Shown: positions 44,597 to 54,179 of the stretch, in pieces | Position numbering within the stretch: position 1 is the first letter of the stretch | Layout of the letters: each line of letters starts with the position of its first letter | Assembly: GCF_000280055.1 (NCBI RefSeq) | Contig: NZ_ALAB01000021.1 | Span: 1 to 64,000, forward strand | DNA: 64,000 bases | DNA from: Alishewanella aestuarii B11 | Lineage (GTDB): Bacteria; Pseudomonadota; Gammaproteobacteria; Enterobacterales; Alteromonadaceae | Direction: 5' to 3' | Program-made: the position numbers and the translations under genes | Notes under the pieces: model-generated | Databases searched by the model: none | Told to the model about the DNA's origin: nothing | What the model saw: the letters and a program-made list of their open reading frames with translations, nothing else

Positions 44597-45655
44597 GTGT
44601 CAGAGGCCGACGTCAAATTATTGGTTATTACCAACATGGGGCCTAAACCCTCATCGCCATTCCAGGGGCAGTTTGTGCAGGCCCAGGTAACTGAGCTTCA
44701 GGCTCAGCACCAGCCCACTGACTATCATTATATGCGCTGGCACCGTGACTCCTGGCTGAACAGGCTTTTGAAATATCCGGTGTTTTTGCTGGATTTCTGC
44801 TGGCGGTTTTTATTCAGCACTAAGCGTTACGATATTCTGCATGTGCATTTTTTTTACCCCACCATATGGCTGGCACTGCTTTACCGTTTGGTACGTTATC
44901 GCCGGGTAAAAATCGTGGTAACTTGTCACGGCTCGGATATCTATCATTATCAGCCACCGGGCCGGCTGTATCGGTGGTGTGCAAAACAGGTGGATAGCTG
45001 GGTTTTTAGTAGTCAGGCGCTGGCGCAGAAATTTTTTATGCGGCCACAAAAGGCACAGGTATTAGCAGCAGGTATCCATCGTCGTTATGCCGGGGCTAAC
45101 TGTGTAAGTCGTGCAGATAAAGACATAGATTTGCTCTATGTCGGCACACTGGATAAAAATAAAGGCATGGATCGTTTAATCGCGTTACTGCCGGCCTTAC
45201 AGCAATATAAAGTAGTGATTGCCGGTGCCGGTTCCTGGCGTCCAGCGCTTGAGCAAGCGATCGAGGCATACCCGAACGTCAGGTTACTCGGCTCGCAAAG
45301 TGGCGGGGAGTTAATGTGCTTATACCAACGCGCGCGCTGTTTTATCAGCTTGTCCCGTAATGAGTCCTTCGGCTTGGTGATGGCCGAAGCAATGGCCTGT
45401 TACACCCCGGTGGTGGCAACCGAAACCGATGGCGCGAAAGCGCAAATCCGGGCTGGTATCACCGGTTATTGTGTGCCGCAGCAGGATGAAGCCGCGTGTC
45501 TTCTTGGCTTACAGCAAGCGGTTGCGCAACTGATGGCCCTGGATGCGCCTGCTTATCAGCAATTACAGCAGCACTGTCGGAACCAGGCTGAACAGATTCT
45601 TCTACCGGTAGTGGTGCAAAGACTACGGAAACATTATCAGGAACTTATGTTATGA
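44597..45655 (+). CDS. GT4-family glycosyltransferase
   Basis: This 352-residue GT-B enzyme has the retaining GT4 features: an N-terminal VITNMGPKPSSPFQG segment, a VTCHGSDIYH middle motif, and SRNESFGLVMAEAMA with the E-x7-E signature near residue 255. The start codon is GTG. It overlaps the wecG-like gene by four bases, suggesting coupled translation. It adds a sugar to the growing lipid-linked chain; donor and acceptor are unknown. Confidence 0.9.
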   Translation: MSEADVKLLVITNMGPKPSSPFQGQFVQAQVTELQAQHQPTDYHYMRWHRDSWLNRLLKYPVFLLDFCWRFLFSTKRYDILHVHFFYPTIWLALLYRLVRYRRVKIVVTCHGSDIYHYQPPGRLYRWCAKQVDSWVFSSQALAQKFFMRPQKAQVLAAGIHRRYAGANCVSRADKDIDLLYVGTLDKNKGMDRLIALLPALQQYKVVIAGAGSWRPALEQAIEAYPNVRLLGSQSGGELMCLYQRARCFISLSRNESFGLVMAEAMACYTPVVATETDGAKAQIRAGITGYCVPQQDEAACLLGLQQAVAQLMALDAPAYQQLQQHCRNQAEQILLPVVVQRLRKHYQELML

Positions 45656-46389
45656 CAACAGCTTCTGAAGCGGTAATTGCAGAAGTAAAAATTGGCCCGG
45701 TACAGGTATCCGCTTTTACCGATATGGCGCAATTACTATCTTATATTATTCGCGACGATGCCAGTGTTTATGCGGGCTCGGCGATTGCGATAAATCCGGA
45801 AAAAATTCTGACTGCTATGGAAAACCGGCAGGTATTAGCGGTCATTGAGCAGGCCGATCTGCGTTATGCCGATGGCATCGGTGTAGTTAAAGTGATGCAG
45901 CAGCGACTGGGACGTAAAGTTGAGCGTATCCCCGGCTGTGAGCTTTGGCAGGCCTTGATGGCGCGGGCGGCAGAGTATCAGGTACCGGTGTATCTGGTGG
46001 GAGCTAAGCCTGAAGTGTTGGCACAAAGCCGTGATAAGTTATTGCAAATGGGTGTTAAGGTGGTCGGCGCGACCGATGGTTATTTTAAAGATGAAGCACA
46101 ATTGCTGCAGGCGATCAAAGCCAGTGGCGCCCGCTTTGTCAGCGTGGCGATGGGATCGCCCAAGCAAGAGTTGCTGATCCAGCGCATCCGGGCAGTACAT
46201 CCGGATTGTTTTTATATGGGCGTCGGTGGCACCTACGACGTCTTTACCGGCAATGTAAAACGCGCTCCGGCACTCTGGTGTAAGCTTAATCTGGAATGGG
46301 CTTACCGTTTATTGGCGCAACCAAGCCGCATTGGTCGCCAATTACGCTTATTCAGGTACCTGTGGTGGGTGCTGATTGGAAAAATTTAA
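45652..46389 (+). CDS. WecG/TagA/CpsF-family glycosyltransferase
   Basis: This 245-residue GT26 protein has YADGIGVVKVMQ near residue 80, PGCELWQALMARA near residue 100 and VAMGSPKQE near residue 165, the family signature. Members transfer ManNAc or ManNAcA (or similar) to the WecA product, the second step of many lipid-linked glycans. Together with the WecA-like enzyme it suggests an ECA-like start of the glycan, but genes making ManNAcA donors are absent from this window. Confidence 0.9.
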   Translation: MTTASEAVIAEVKIGPVQVSAFTDMAQLLSYIIRDDASVYAGSAIAINPEKILTAMENRQVLAVIEQADLRYADGIGVVKVMQQRLGRKVERIPGCELWQALMARAAEYQVPVYLVGAKPEVLAQSRDKLLQMGVKVVGATDGYFKDEAQLLQAIKASGARFVSVAMGSPKQELLIQRIRAVHPDCFYMGVGGTYDVFTGNVKRAPALWCKLNLEWAYRLLAQPSRIGRQLRLFRYLWWVLIGKI

Positions 46390-46399
46390 GGAGCAAAGG

Positions 46400-47293
46400 G
46401 TGAGTGCATTACCGTTAATCAGTGTCTATATGCCTACCTATAACCGGGCTGAGATGGCGTGCCGGGCTATCGACTCGGTACTGGCGCAGGATTATCCGAA
46501 CTTTGAGCTGATCGTGGTGGATGATGCGTCAAAAGATCAGACCTATGAGCAGCTGAGCTCGCGTTATGCTAACGAACCGCGGGTACGGATCCTGCGGCAA
46601 GAACAGGGGCAGGGCGCCTGCGCCGCCCGCAACAGAGCCATTAATGAGGCCCGTGGCGACTTTGTCACCGGCCTGGATGATGATGATGAGTTCTTACCAC
46701 AGCGCCTCAGCAGCCTTTATGCGGCCTATGATGATCAGTTCAGCATGGTCTGTAGCGCCTATATCTGGGATTACGGTACCTTTAGCAAAACCTTGTTTGC
46801 TGATGAAGCTACGGTAAGTCTGAGTGAATTACTGGATTTACACACGCTGTCAAATCAGGCGCTGGTGCGCCGAGAGCGGATGTTAGCGCTGGGTGGTTTT
46901 GATACCGGTCTGGCGGCGTTTCAGGATTATGATATGTGGGTGCGGGTGGTCGCGGCCTATGGCCCGGCGAAGCGGATTGCCAATGCCAGCTATAAGGTGA
47001 ATGTCGGGCATGAGCTCGGCCGGATCACCGATTCGCCAAAACGACTGGATGCACATCAGCAATTTGTTGCTAAACACCGGCCACTGATGAGCGAGCGTAA
47101 TCTGCAGAATCAGATGTTTTACCGCTTAACGATGCAAAAGAAACCTCTGACACTGACGGAGTTTTTCCGCCAGTGCCGCTATGGTTTGCTGAACTTGAAA
47201 TGGCGGTACTTTTTAAAGCATAAGTTATCGTGGTTTAGTGCGCTCCGCTTACGGTTGATGAACAAAGGTATTCGGGGCTTGCTTAAAAAATGA
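46400..47293 (+). CDS. GT2-family glycosyltransferase
   Basis: This 297-residue GT-A enzyme begins with SVYMPTYNRAEMACRAIDSV and VVDDASKDQT (nucleotide-sugar binding), followed by the DDDDEFLPQRLSSL metal-binding cluster near residue 100. A GTG start with AAGGAG six bases upstream is preferred over an unsupported upstream ATG inside the preceding gene. It overlaps the polymerase-like gene by four bases. Confidence 0.9.
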   Translation: MSALPLISVYMPTYNRAEMACRAIDSVLAQDYPNFELIVVDDASKDQTYEQLSSRYANEPRVRILRQEQGQGACAARNRAINEARGDFVTGLDDDDEFLPQRLSSLYAAYDDQFSMVCSAYIWDYGTFSKTLFADEATVSLSELLDLHTLSNQALVRRERMLALGGFDTGLAAFQDYDMWVRVVAAYGPAKRIANASYKVNVGHELGRITDSPKRLDAHQQFVAKHRPLMSERNLQNQMFYRLTMQKKPLTLTEFFRQCRYGLLNLKWRYFLKHKLSWFSALRLRLMNKGIRGLLKK

Positions 47294-48630
47294 ACTGGCA
47301 AAACCGGCTGCTTTTCGTGTCGCCGCAACTGTTGGATCGGCTGATCCTGGTGATGGCGGCACTTTTTGTGCTGGTCGACTGGCTAAATGGCCTGTTGCGT
47401 CACAGTCTGGGCAGCCTGCTGCCGCTGTCAGCAGCATTTAAAGCCCTGTTATTGGCGCTACTGTTGTGGCGCGGCTGGCAGCTGTGTCGCAGTGAGTTGC
47501 GCTTACCTTTACTTCTGCTGGTACTGATGCTACCCGGCCCTCTGTATATCAAATGGTTGACCGGTCATCCTTATTTGTTGAGCGACCTGCAACTGATAGC
47601 CAAAGCCGGCGCCATGCTATTGGCACTGGCCTACTTTGCTGCCCGCGCGAAAACGCTGCAACAAGACTACCTGCGCTATGTTGATGCTGTGGTGCTGGCA
47701 GCCTTTATGCTGTTACTGCTCAATACTGTGCTTGGTGTTGTCGGCTACGGCGGTACTGCCTATCAACCGATGGAGCAGGTCAGTCAGAAATTTCTCGGTA
47801 TCAAGGGCTACTTTGTTTCTACTAACGAGCTCTCTGCCTTGTTATTAGTGTTAAGCGGCTGGTTACTTTGCCGTAGCTGGCAACGACGGCGCTGGGCCTA
47901 CCCACTGATTGCACTGGCAGCTTTCTTTATCGCGGCACTTATGCTGACCAAAACCGGTTTATTTGGCATCCTGCTGTTGGTATTGCTGACGCCCCTGCTA
48001 TTAATGGATAAAAGACAGTGGCAACAGGCTAAGCCTTATCTGCTGGCCGCTGGCCTGGTAGTAGTCGTACTCACCGCTTTGCTGCTCTATCATCTGACCG
48101 CCTTGCTGCAGTGGGTTGGGCTGTACGACAAGCTACAGTTTGCCTATCAACAGCGTGGACTGAGCGGCATTTTGTTATCATCGCGCGATTTTTATCTGCA
48201 ACGTAACTTTGCGTTAGTTGCTGAGCACTATCCGCACTGGTTACAGGTATTAGGCGTCGGTCAGGGCGGCGTGCGTCTGCTATTGAAAAAGTACTTTATT
48301 GAATTGGATTTTTTCGATCTGCTGCTGTTTTATGGGGTGGCAGGTGCCTTATTGTTCTGCTTAAGTTTTCTGCGTCTGTTTAGTTTGCTGTGGAGTCGCA
48401 TGGCAAAGAGTGAGCTGGTGTTGCCGTTAGCTTTGCTCAATCTGCTGTTATTGGCAGTGGCCTTGCTAGCCGGGCATGTCCTGACCTCGGGTATGCTATG
48501 GTTGCCCTGGGCACTGATTAACGCCGCGGTACTGGTAAATCGTGCGCCATCAGTGTTAACTACAGCCATGCCGCAGACGGTTGGCGGGGCGTCGACGCCA
48601 GCCGTTCAGCCAGATAGTGAGGCAAGATGA
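47290..48630 (+). CDS. Wzy/O-antigen ligase-like polytopic membrane protein
   Basis: The 446-residue product has about ten to twelve hydrophobic segments and a large loop near residues 280-330 with charged residues (KLQFAYQQRGLSGILLSSRD), a layout typical for Wzy polymerases and WaaL-type ligases. Sequence alone cannot tell polymerase from ligase, but in a locus with a flippase and glycosyltransferases polymerase is more likely. It overlaps its neighbours by four bases on both sides. Confidence 0.8.
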   Translation: MNWQNRLLFVSPQLLDRLILVMAALFVLVDWLNGLLRHSLGSLLPLSAAFKALLLALLLWRGWQLCRSELRLPLLLLVLMLPGPLYIKWLTGHPYLLSDLQLIAKAGAMLLALAYFAARAKTLQQDYLRYVDAVVLAAFMLLLLNTVLGVVGYGGTAYQPMEQVSQKFLGIKGYFVSTNELSALLLVLSGWLLCRSWQRRRWAYPLIALAAFFIAALMLTKTGLFGILLLVLLTPLLLMDKRQWQQAKPYLLAAGLVVVVLTALLLYHLTALLQWVGLYDKLQFAYQQRGLSGILLSSRDFYLQRNFALVAEHYPHWLQVLGVGQGGVRLLLKKYFIELDFFDLLLFYGVAGALLFCLSFLRLFSLLWSRMAKSELVLPLALLNLLLLAVALLAGHVLTSGMLWLPWALINAAVLVNRAPSVLTTAMPQTVGGASTPAVQPDSEAR

Positions 48631-49316
48631 AGGATCTGTTAGAACCCTTTTTATATCCGCAAAACCTGTTGCTTTATGGCCTGTTGCTCGCATGTCTGCT
48701 GTATCGCAAAAAGGGCCTCTGGCTGCTGTGGGGCTTTTACTATCTGGTTGGCAATACCTATATCGCCAATCACGCCCGGCTCTGGTACCAACAGGGCATT
48801 TCCAGCGTCACAGCCCCGGCCAGCCTGTATGTGGTGCTGGGTTGTGGTGGTTCAGCGACGCAGCTACCCGCCTGTGCCAGAGCCCGGATCCAGCAACTTA
48901 ACGCTGAAGTTGCACAGCCGGGGCCAGTGGCGGTATTAATCACCACCCGTTATTGCCAGCCTTATCTGGATTATCTGCAGCAGCAACTCCCTGCCGTGGT
49001 TGCTGACTGCTTTGATGCCGGTGACAATACCTATCAGGAGTTTGCCAGTCTGGCGCCACGACTGGCACAGCAGCGGCAAATTCGTTTTATCACCAGTGAT
49101 TTTCATAGCTGGCGCGTTAGCCGGCTGATCGCGGAATATCAGTTGGACGCCAGCATTGGTGCGGCCAGCAGCCAGACACTGAGGCCGGTAAACTGCAGTT
49201 TAAACTGCTTTTTTACCGTCAATCTGTCAAACCTGGATTTTTACAGTAAACTGACCGCAGAGTTTAGCAGTTACGCGGTGTACAAGTTAGGCGGACGCAA
49301 GCTCACTGGTGTTTGA
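48627..49316 (+). CDS. YdcF/ElyC-like DUF218 membrane protein
   Basis: This 229-residue protein has one or two N-terminal membrane segments (residues 12-50), then a DUF218 domain with VVLGCGGSAT near residue 70, DAGDNTYQEF near residue 135 and ITSDFHSWR near residue 155. DUF218 proteins such as ElyC affect envelope polysaccharide balance; the catalytic role is unclear. Its 3' end overlaps the converging rhombosortase gene by 14 bases. Confidence 0.86.
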   Translation: MKDLLEPFLYPQNLLLYGLLLACLLYRKKGLWLLWGFYYLVGNTYIANHARLWYQQGISSVTAPASLYVVLGCGGSATQLPACARARIQQLNAEVAQPGPVAVLITTRYCQPYLDYLQQQLPAVVADCFDAGDNTYQEFASLAPRLAQQRQIRFITSDFHSWRVSRLIAEYQLDASIGAASSQTLRPVNCSLNCFFTVNLSNLDFYSKLTAEFSSYAVYKLGGRKLTGV

Positions 49317-49881
49317 TCTGACGCCAGCTAAGCAGGGCTAGTAATATGCCACTGATAGCGCCGTAGAGGTGGGCGTCAATCGCCACCTCAGCCGCAATTT
49401 GCGCGCTTAGCTCAGGATCTGGACCATACCACTGTTCGCTACCAACCTTGACTGCAACTCCAAGTAAAATAAGGCCACCTGAGTTGAAGCCTTGTCGGAT
49501 ATCGGCAGTGGCGCCATAGCAAAGTAAGCCATGTAAAATGCCGGATAAGCCGACATAAATTTCAACATCCGGAGCCAGCCAGTATAAAGCGAGGCTAGTG
49601 CTTAGCGACAGCAGTATCAGCTGCCAGCCGACCGCCATGCGACCTTCGAGTTTGCCATGCAGTAACATTAACACCATTAAACCCAGCAGATTTAGCAGTA
49701 AATGCAGCAGATTGCTGTGCAGCAGGTGGCCACTAAATAGTCGCCAGAATTCACCACTACGGATGGCTACGGCCTGATATTCCAGCAGTTGCTGATAAGA
49801 CGCCGGTAAAAAATACAGCACTGTACTTAACATAAACAGGAGCAGATAGACTTTATAAGACTTTAGCGTAGTTGATAACAT
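49303..49881 (-). CDS. rrtA: rhombosortase (rhomboid-family intramembrane protease)
   Basis: This 192-residue membrane protein has six or so hydrophobic segments, with HLLHSNLLHLLLNLLGLM early, the serine motif GLSGILHGLL near residue 112 and the histidine in DAHLYGAISG near residue 175, the rhomboid Ser-His dyad. Short rhomboids of this pattern are rhombosortases, which process proteins with a GlyGly-CTERM tail. No protein with such a tail is visible in this window. Confidence 0.85.
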   Translation of the reverse strand: MLSTTLKSYKVYLLLFMLSTVLYFLPASYQQLLEYQAVAIRSGEFWRLFSGHLLHSNLLHLLLNLLGLMVLMLLHGKLEGRMAVGWQLILLSLSTSLALYWLAPDVEIYVGLSGILHGLLCYGATADIRQGFNSGGLILLGVAVKVGSEQWYGPDPELSAQIAAEVAIDAHLYGAISGILLALLSWRQIKHQ

Positions 49882-49950
49882 TGGGCGGTTGAATTTGCTG
49901 TCAGAACTGGTTAGGGTGTCAGGGCGCCATTGATTAGTAAAGTGCTTATT

Positions 49951-51690
49951 ATGAATAAATTCACGCTTTGTTACAGCTTATTATTTTCGGCCATACTGCC
50001 ATTACAAAGTGTGGCGGTAACGCCACAGGAAACCCGTGAGCCGGAAGCGGCTACGGGGCTGGTGCAACAGCAATTGACCCGTCATGCCAATGCGATGGTC
50101 GCGGCTGCGCATCCGCTGGCGGCGGAGGCGGGCAAGCGGATCCTGCAAGCCGGTGGTAGCGCTATTGACGCGGCCATTGCCACCCAGTTAATGCTTGGCC
50201 TGGTTGAACCGCAGAGCTCCGGGATTGGCGGTGGCGCCTTTATCCTGCATTTTCAGGCTGACAGTGGTCAGTTAACCAGCTTTGATGGCCGTGAAACGGC
50301 GCCTGCTGCCGCCGGCCCCTGGTTATTTGCCGAGGACGGTAAAGTATTAGGCTGGCGAGAAGCCTATGTTGGCGGTAAGTCTGTTGGCGTGCCGGGAGTG
50401 TTACGGGCGCTCGCTGATGCCCATCAACAGTTTGGTAAGTTGCCCTGGGCTGCGCTCTTTACCGATACCATCGCCGCTGCAGAGCAGGGCTTTATTGTGA
50501 ATGAGCGGATGGCGAAACAACTGGCGCTGGGATGGAATCAGGGATTAAGGCAGTTGTCACCGGCAAAAGAGTTTTATTACCCGGATAATCAGCCACTGGC
50601 TGCCGGTACCCTATTAAAAAATCCCGAGTACGCGGCCTTATTGCGAAAAATTGCCAGCGAAGGTGTCAGCGCCTTTTATCAGGGCGCGAATGCAGAAGCG
50701 CTGGTGCGCACTGTCAATCAGGCTGCGGTCAATCCTGGTACTTTGACGTTACAGGATCTTGCCAATTATCAGGCCCAGCAAAAGGATGCCCTCTGCATTC
50801 CGTACCGGGTGTATCAGATCTGCTCGATGACCGCACCCAGCTCTGGTGGGGTGGCGGTACTACAAATTATGGGTATGCTGGCGCAGTTTGATTTGGCAGC
50901 GCTTAAACCTAACAGTCTGGAAGCTGTGCATCTGATCAGTCAGGCATCGCGCGCCGCCTTTGCCGATCGAGATCGTTATCTGGCTGATCCGGATTTTGCA
51001 CCGGTCCCGGTGGCGGGTTTGCTGGCTGCGGAATATCTGAAGCAACGCGCGGCGTTACTAACAGGTCGTGATCAGACATTTAGCGCCGGTCAACCTGAAG
51101 GCGCCCAGCCACTGGCCAGCAGCCAGGCAGTGGAATTTCCCAATACCAGCCACTTGTCAATTGTCGATGCTACCGGCAATGCGGTCAGTATGACCACCAG
51201 TATTGAAAACGTCTTTGGCTCGGGCTTAATGGTGAATGGTTATTTGCTAAATAATCAGCTAACCGATTTTAGTTTAGAGCCTGTCGTTGACGGCGTTTTG
51301 GTAGCAAACCGGGTTGAGGGCGGTAAGAGGCCGCGCAGTTCAATGGCACCGGTGATGGTGTTTGATGCCGACAATCAACTGAAACTGGTGATAGGATCGC
51401 CAGGCGGCAGCCGGATAATTAATTATGTGGCGCAAAGTCTGGTTGCGGTTTTGGATTGGCAACTTGATGTACAACAAGCCCTGAATTTAGCCCGCTTTAC
51501 CCATCGCAATGATTATCTGGCGCTGGAAGCCGGTACTGAGCTGGTAGAACTAGCGCCGGCACTGCAGGAGCTGGGTTATCAGGTACAACTGCAGGATCTG
51601 AATAGTGGTTTACACGCCATTGAGGTCAAGCCAACCCAGCTTGAAGGTGCTGCCGATCCCAGACGTGAAGGGCGGGTAGCCGGATTTTAA
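49951..51690 (+). CDS. ggt: gamma-glutamyltransferase
   Basis: This 579-residue protein has a signal peptide (about 22 residues) and the N-terminal nucleophile hydrolase architecture of GGT. The self-processing site is the threonine in FPNTSHLSIVD near residue 387; the second half has GSPGGSRIINYV (oxyanion). It hydrolyses glutathione and gamma-glutamyl compounds in the periplasm. The ATG is preferred over a TTG 21 bases upstream as it begins a good signal peptide. It lies 13 bases before an enoyl-CoA hydratase-family gene. Confidence 0.94.
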   Translation: MNKFTLCYSLLFSAILPLQSVAVTPQETREPEAATGLVQQQLTRHANAMVAAAHPLAAEAGKRILQAGGSAIDAAIATQLMLGLVEPQSSGIGGGAFILHFQADSGQLTSFDGRETAPAAAGPWLFAEDGKVLGWREAYVGGKSVGVPGVLRALADAHQQFGKLPWAALFTDTIAAAEQGFIVNERMAKQLALGWNQGLRQLSPAKEFYYPDNQPLAAGTLLKNPEYAALLRKIASEGVSAFYQGANAEALVRTVNQAAVNPGTLTLQDLANYQAQQKDALCIPYRVYQICSMTAPSSGGVAVLQIMGMLAQFDLAALKPNSLEAVHLISQASRAAFADRDRYLADPDFAPVPVAGLLAAEYLKQRAALLTGRDQTFSAGQPEGAQPLASSQAVEFPNTSHLSIVDATGNAVSMTTSIENVFGSGLMVNGYLLNNQLTDFSLEPVVDGVLVANRVEGGKRPRSSMAPVMVFDADNQLKLVIGSPGGSRIINYVAQSLVAVLDWQLDVQQALNLARFTHRNDYLALEAGTELVELAPALQELGYQVQLQDLNSGLHAIEVKPTQLEGAADPRREGRVAGF

Positions 51691-51703
51691 CAAGGAATAC
51701 CTT

Positions 51704-52438
51704 ATGATACAGCAACAACAAGTGGATGCCGTACTGATCCTGAGTATGCAACGCTTTGAAAAGAAAAATGCGCTGAACTTACAGATGTACCGCGAGTTAT
51801 CTGCGGCTTTGCAAAGTGCTGCGGCAAACCCGGCGATCAAGGTCGTACTGCTGCAAGGCAACGAACACTGTTTTAGCAGCGGTAATGATCTGAAAGATTT
51901 TTTATCGGCCGGCGAATTAAATCGCCAGCATCCGGTGGTGGAGTTTCTGTATACCGTCGCCGCCTTTCCCAAGCCGCTGGTGGCTGCGGTAGCAGGGTTA
52001 GCGATTGGTATCGGCACCACGGTGTTACTGCATTGTGATCTGGTTTATGCGGCGCCGGACTGCCGTTTTCAATTGCCCTTTACCCAGCTGGGGCTTTGTC
52101 CTGAGGCCGCTTCCAGTTTGTTGTTACCACAAATCGCCGGTTACCAGCGTGCGGCACAATATTTACTGTTAGGCGAGGCTTTTAGCAGTGAGCAGGCGGC
52201 AGCCTTTGGTCTGGTAAATGAGATTGTGCCTGCTGCGCAACTACTGGCGCATGCTGCCAGCAAAGCGCAAGCATTAGCGGCGTTACCAGCGCAGGCGGTA
52301 CTGGTTAGCAAAGCGCTGTTAAAAGCCAATAATAAACAAACAGAACACGCGATAGCGACAGAGTTGGCCGAGTTTCAGCAGCTATTACAGAGCGACAGTT
52401 GTCAGCAACGATTACAGGCTTTCTTCAGCAGAAAATAG
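51704..52438 (+). CDS. enoyl-CoA hydratase/isomerase-family protein
   Basis: This 244-residue crotonase-fold protein has QGNEHCFSSGNDLKDF (oxyanion hole, residues 47-62) and VAGLAIGIGTTVLLHCD, the second loop. One of the usual hydratase glutamates is not obvious (QLPFTQLGLCPEAASS), so isomerase-type activity is possible. It is a candidate stand-in for a missing methacrylyl-CoA hydratase, but nothing here proves that. Confidence 0.85.
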   Translation: MIQQQQVDAVLILSMQRFEKKNALNLQMYRELSAALQSAAANPAIKVVLLQGNEHCFSSGNDLKDFLSAGELNRQHPVVEFLYTVAAFPKPLVAAVAGLAIGIGTTVLLHCDLVYAAPDCRFQLPFTQLGLCPEAASSLLLPQIAGYQRAAQYLLLGEAFSSEQAAAFGLVNEIVPAAQLLAHAASKAQALAALPAQAVLVSKALLKANNKQTEHAIATELAEFQQLLQSDSCQQRLQAFFSRK

Positions 52439-52453
52439 ACAGTGGTAATCAGA

Positions 52454-52476
52454 ACGCTGGCAGGTATTGCCAGCGT
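52454..52476. terminator. terminator-like hairpin between converging genes
   Basis: ACGCTGGC pairs with GCCAGCGT across a seven-base loop, with a short T-rich stretch after it. It lies between the enoyl-CoA hydratase-family gene and the converging lipoprotein gene. Confidence 0.7.
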
Positions 52477-52483
52477 CTTGTGC

Positions 52484-52930
52484 TTAACGGATGCTGGTAC
52501 TGAATTTATCTGCCTGCACTTCGCTGACCAACCAGCTACCACGCTGGCGGATTAATTGTACGGTACGCACTTCCTGCACCCTTTTACCATCAAACTCACC
52601 ATCCAGAATTAGCTGGATATTGGCATCGTTCTGATATTGCTCGCGCAGGTTACGGCCACTGCGGTTGACATTAATTTGCACGCTATCAAAATTCATATTG
52701 TATAAGATGCGACCTGCTTGCCGGGCGGTGCCGTACGATGCCAGTAATTTTGCGTAATCTGCAGTCGCCATGCTTTTGGCTTTGTCCAAATCTTTGGCGT
52801 TATAAATAGCGTCGAAAAAGGCTTCAGCAACGCTTTCCGGGTTGCCCTGTTGTGGGCTCAGTTGAGTGTTGCCGTCGCAACCTGATAGCAGCAAAGCAGC
52901 CAATAACAGCAGGCAATATTTTTTTAGCAT
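52484..52930 (-). CDS. small lipoprotein of unknown function (DUF4878-like)
   Basis: This 148-residue protein starts with a lipobox (LLLSGC, cysteine at residue 18), so it is a membrane-anchored lipoprotein. The remaining sequence resembles the NTF2-like DUF4878 pattern: PESVAEAFFDAIYNAKDLDKA then strands ending RQRGSWLVSEVQAD. The function is unknown. The ATG is placed at the signal sequence; the open frame extends 17 codons further without support. Confidence 0.8.
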   Translation of the reverse strand: MLKKYCLLLLAALLLSGCDGNTQLSPQQGNPESVAEAFFDAIYNAKDLDKAKSMATADYAKLLASYGTARQAGRILYNMNFDSVQINVNRSGRNLREQYQNDANIQLILDGEFDGKRVQEVRTVQLIRQRGSWLVSEVQADKFSTSIR

Positions 52931-53013
52931 TATGTGTTCACCTGTAGGGGCAAGCCTGAGCCTGCAGTTTTTCGCTAGCAAAATTGTGCGACTATTTAAG
53001 CTGGGTGTAAAGT

Positions 53014-53039
53014 AAAAAGGCCGCTAAGGCGGCCTTTTT
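53014..53039 (-). terminator. Rho-independent terminator of cysK
   Basis: AAAAAGGCCGC pairs with GCGGCCTTTTT over a four-base TAAG loop, symmetric enough to work in both directions. It is 41 bases beyond the cysK stop. Confidence 0.9.
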
Positions 53040-53079
53040 GGTTATACCGGCGTTAAGCCAGCATGATTAGTAACGACGA

Positions 53080-54051
53080 CTAAGCACTAAGCTCTTGTTC
53101 ACTAAACACATTTGCAAATAATGGGCTGGTCAGGTAACGCTCAGCCGCGCTGGCCAGCACTACGACAATATTCTTACCAGCATACTCTGGTAATTCCGCC
53201 AGGCGAGCGGCGGCCACAACGGCAGCACCCGAGGAAATCCCAGCCAGAATGCCTTCTTCTTTCATCAAACGGTGCGCCATGGCAATGGCGTCATCGCTGC
53301 TGACTTGCTCGACGCGGTCAATCAAATCCAATTCTAATACTGATGGGATAAAGCCGGCGCCAATACCCTGGATTTTATGCGGACCGGGCTTTAATTCTTC
53401 ACCGGCTTTGGCCTGGGTAATCACCGGCGATTCCACCGGCTCCACCGCGACACTGACCAGCGGGTGATTTTTTTCCTGTTTAAAGAAACGGCTGACTCCG
53501 GTAATGGTGCCACCGGTACCGACGCCGGCGACAAAGACGTCAACCTGACCATCCAGATCATGCCAGATCTCCGGGCCTGTGGTTTCAAAGTGGATTTGTG
53601 GGTTGGCCGGGTTATCGAACTGGCCGAGGATTAAATACTTATCCGGATTAGAGGCCTGAATTTCTTTGGCTTTTTCAATAGCGCCCTTCATCCCTTTCGG
53701 GCCTTCGGTTAGCACCAGATTGGCTCCCAGTGCCTTTAACAGCTTACGGCGTTCTAAACTCATGGTCGCCGGCATGGTCAGAGTCAGTTTATAACCGCGG
53801 CTGGCGGCAACAAAGGCCAGCGCAATACCGGTATTACCCGAGGTAGGCTCTACCAGCTCTTTGTCAGCGGTTAAGATGCCACGTTTTTCGGCATCCCAAA
53901 TCAGCGCCGCGCCCAAGCGGCACTTGACGCTGAAGCTGGGGTTGCGTGCTTCAATCTTGGCATAGACATTCGCGCCTTTAACCACGCGGTTTAATTTGAC
54001 CAGCGGGGTGCGGCCGATCGACAATGAGTTATCTGCGTATACATTTGCCAT
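53080..54051 (-). CDS. cysK: cysteine synthase A
   Basis: This 323-residue PLP enzyme makes cysteine from O-acetylserine and sulfide. The PLP lysine is in FSVKCRLG near residue 43, [10 protein letters not shown] near residue 70 binds substrate, and GTGGTITG near residue 180 binds the cofactor phosphate. The N-terminus and length are typical of CysK. The gene is single, flanked by a strong terminator. Confidence 0.95.
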   Translation of the reverse strand: MANVYADNSLSIGRTPLVKLNRVVKGANVYAKIEARNPSFSVKCRLGAALIWDAEKRGILTADKELVEPTSGNTGIALAFVAASRGYKLTLTMPATMSLERRKLLKALGANLVLTEGPKGMKGAIEKAKEIQASNPDKYLILGQFDNPANPQIHFETTGPEIWHDLDGQVDVFVAGVGTGGTITGVSRFFKQEKNHPLVSVAVEPVESPVITQAKAGEELKPGPHKIQGIGAGFIPSVLELDLIDRVEQVSSDDAIAMAHRLMKEEGILAGISSGAAVVAAARLAELPEYAGKNIVVVLASAAERYLTSPLFANVFSEQELSA

Positions 54052-54179
54052 AAAAAACTCCAGAATCAGAAGATATTGGTTATAAGAATACGCGTCTTAA
54101 TAAAAAACTGAAGAAGCATTTGGCTATAAGTTATAGCGGATTGCACTTTAAGTTATGGAAGTTATAAGCTGAGGAAGTT

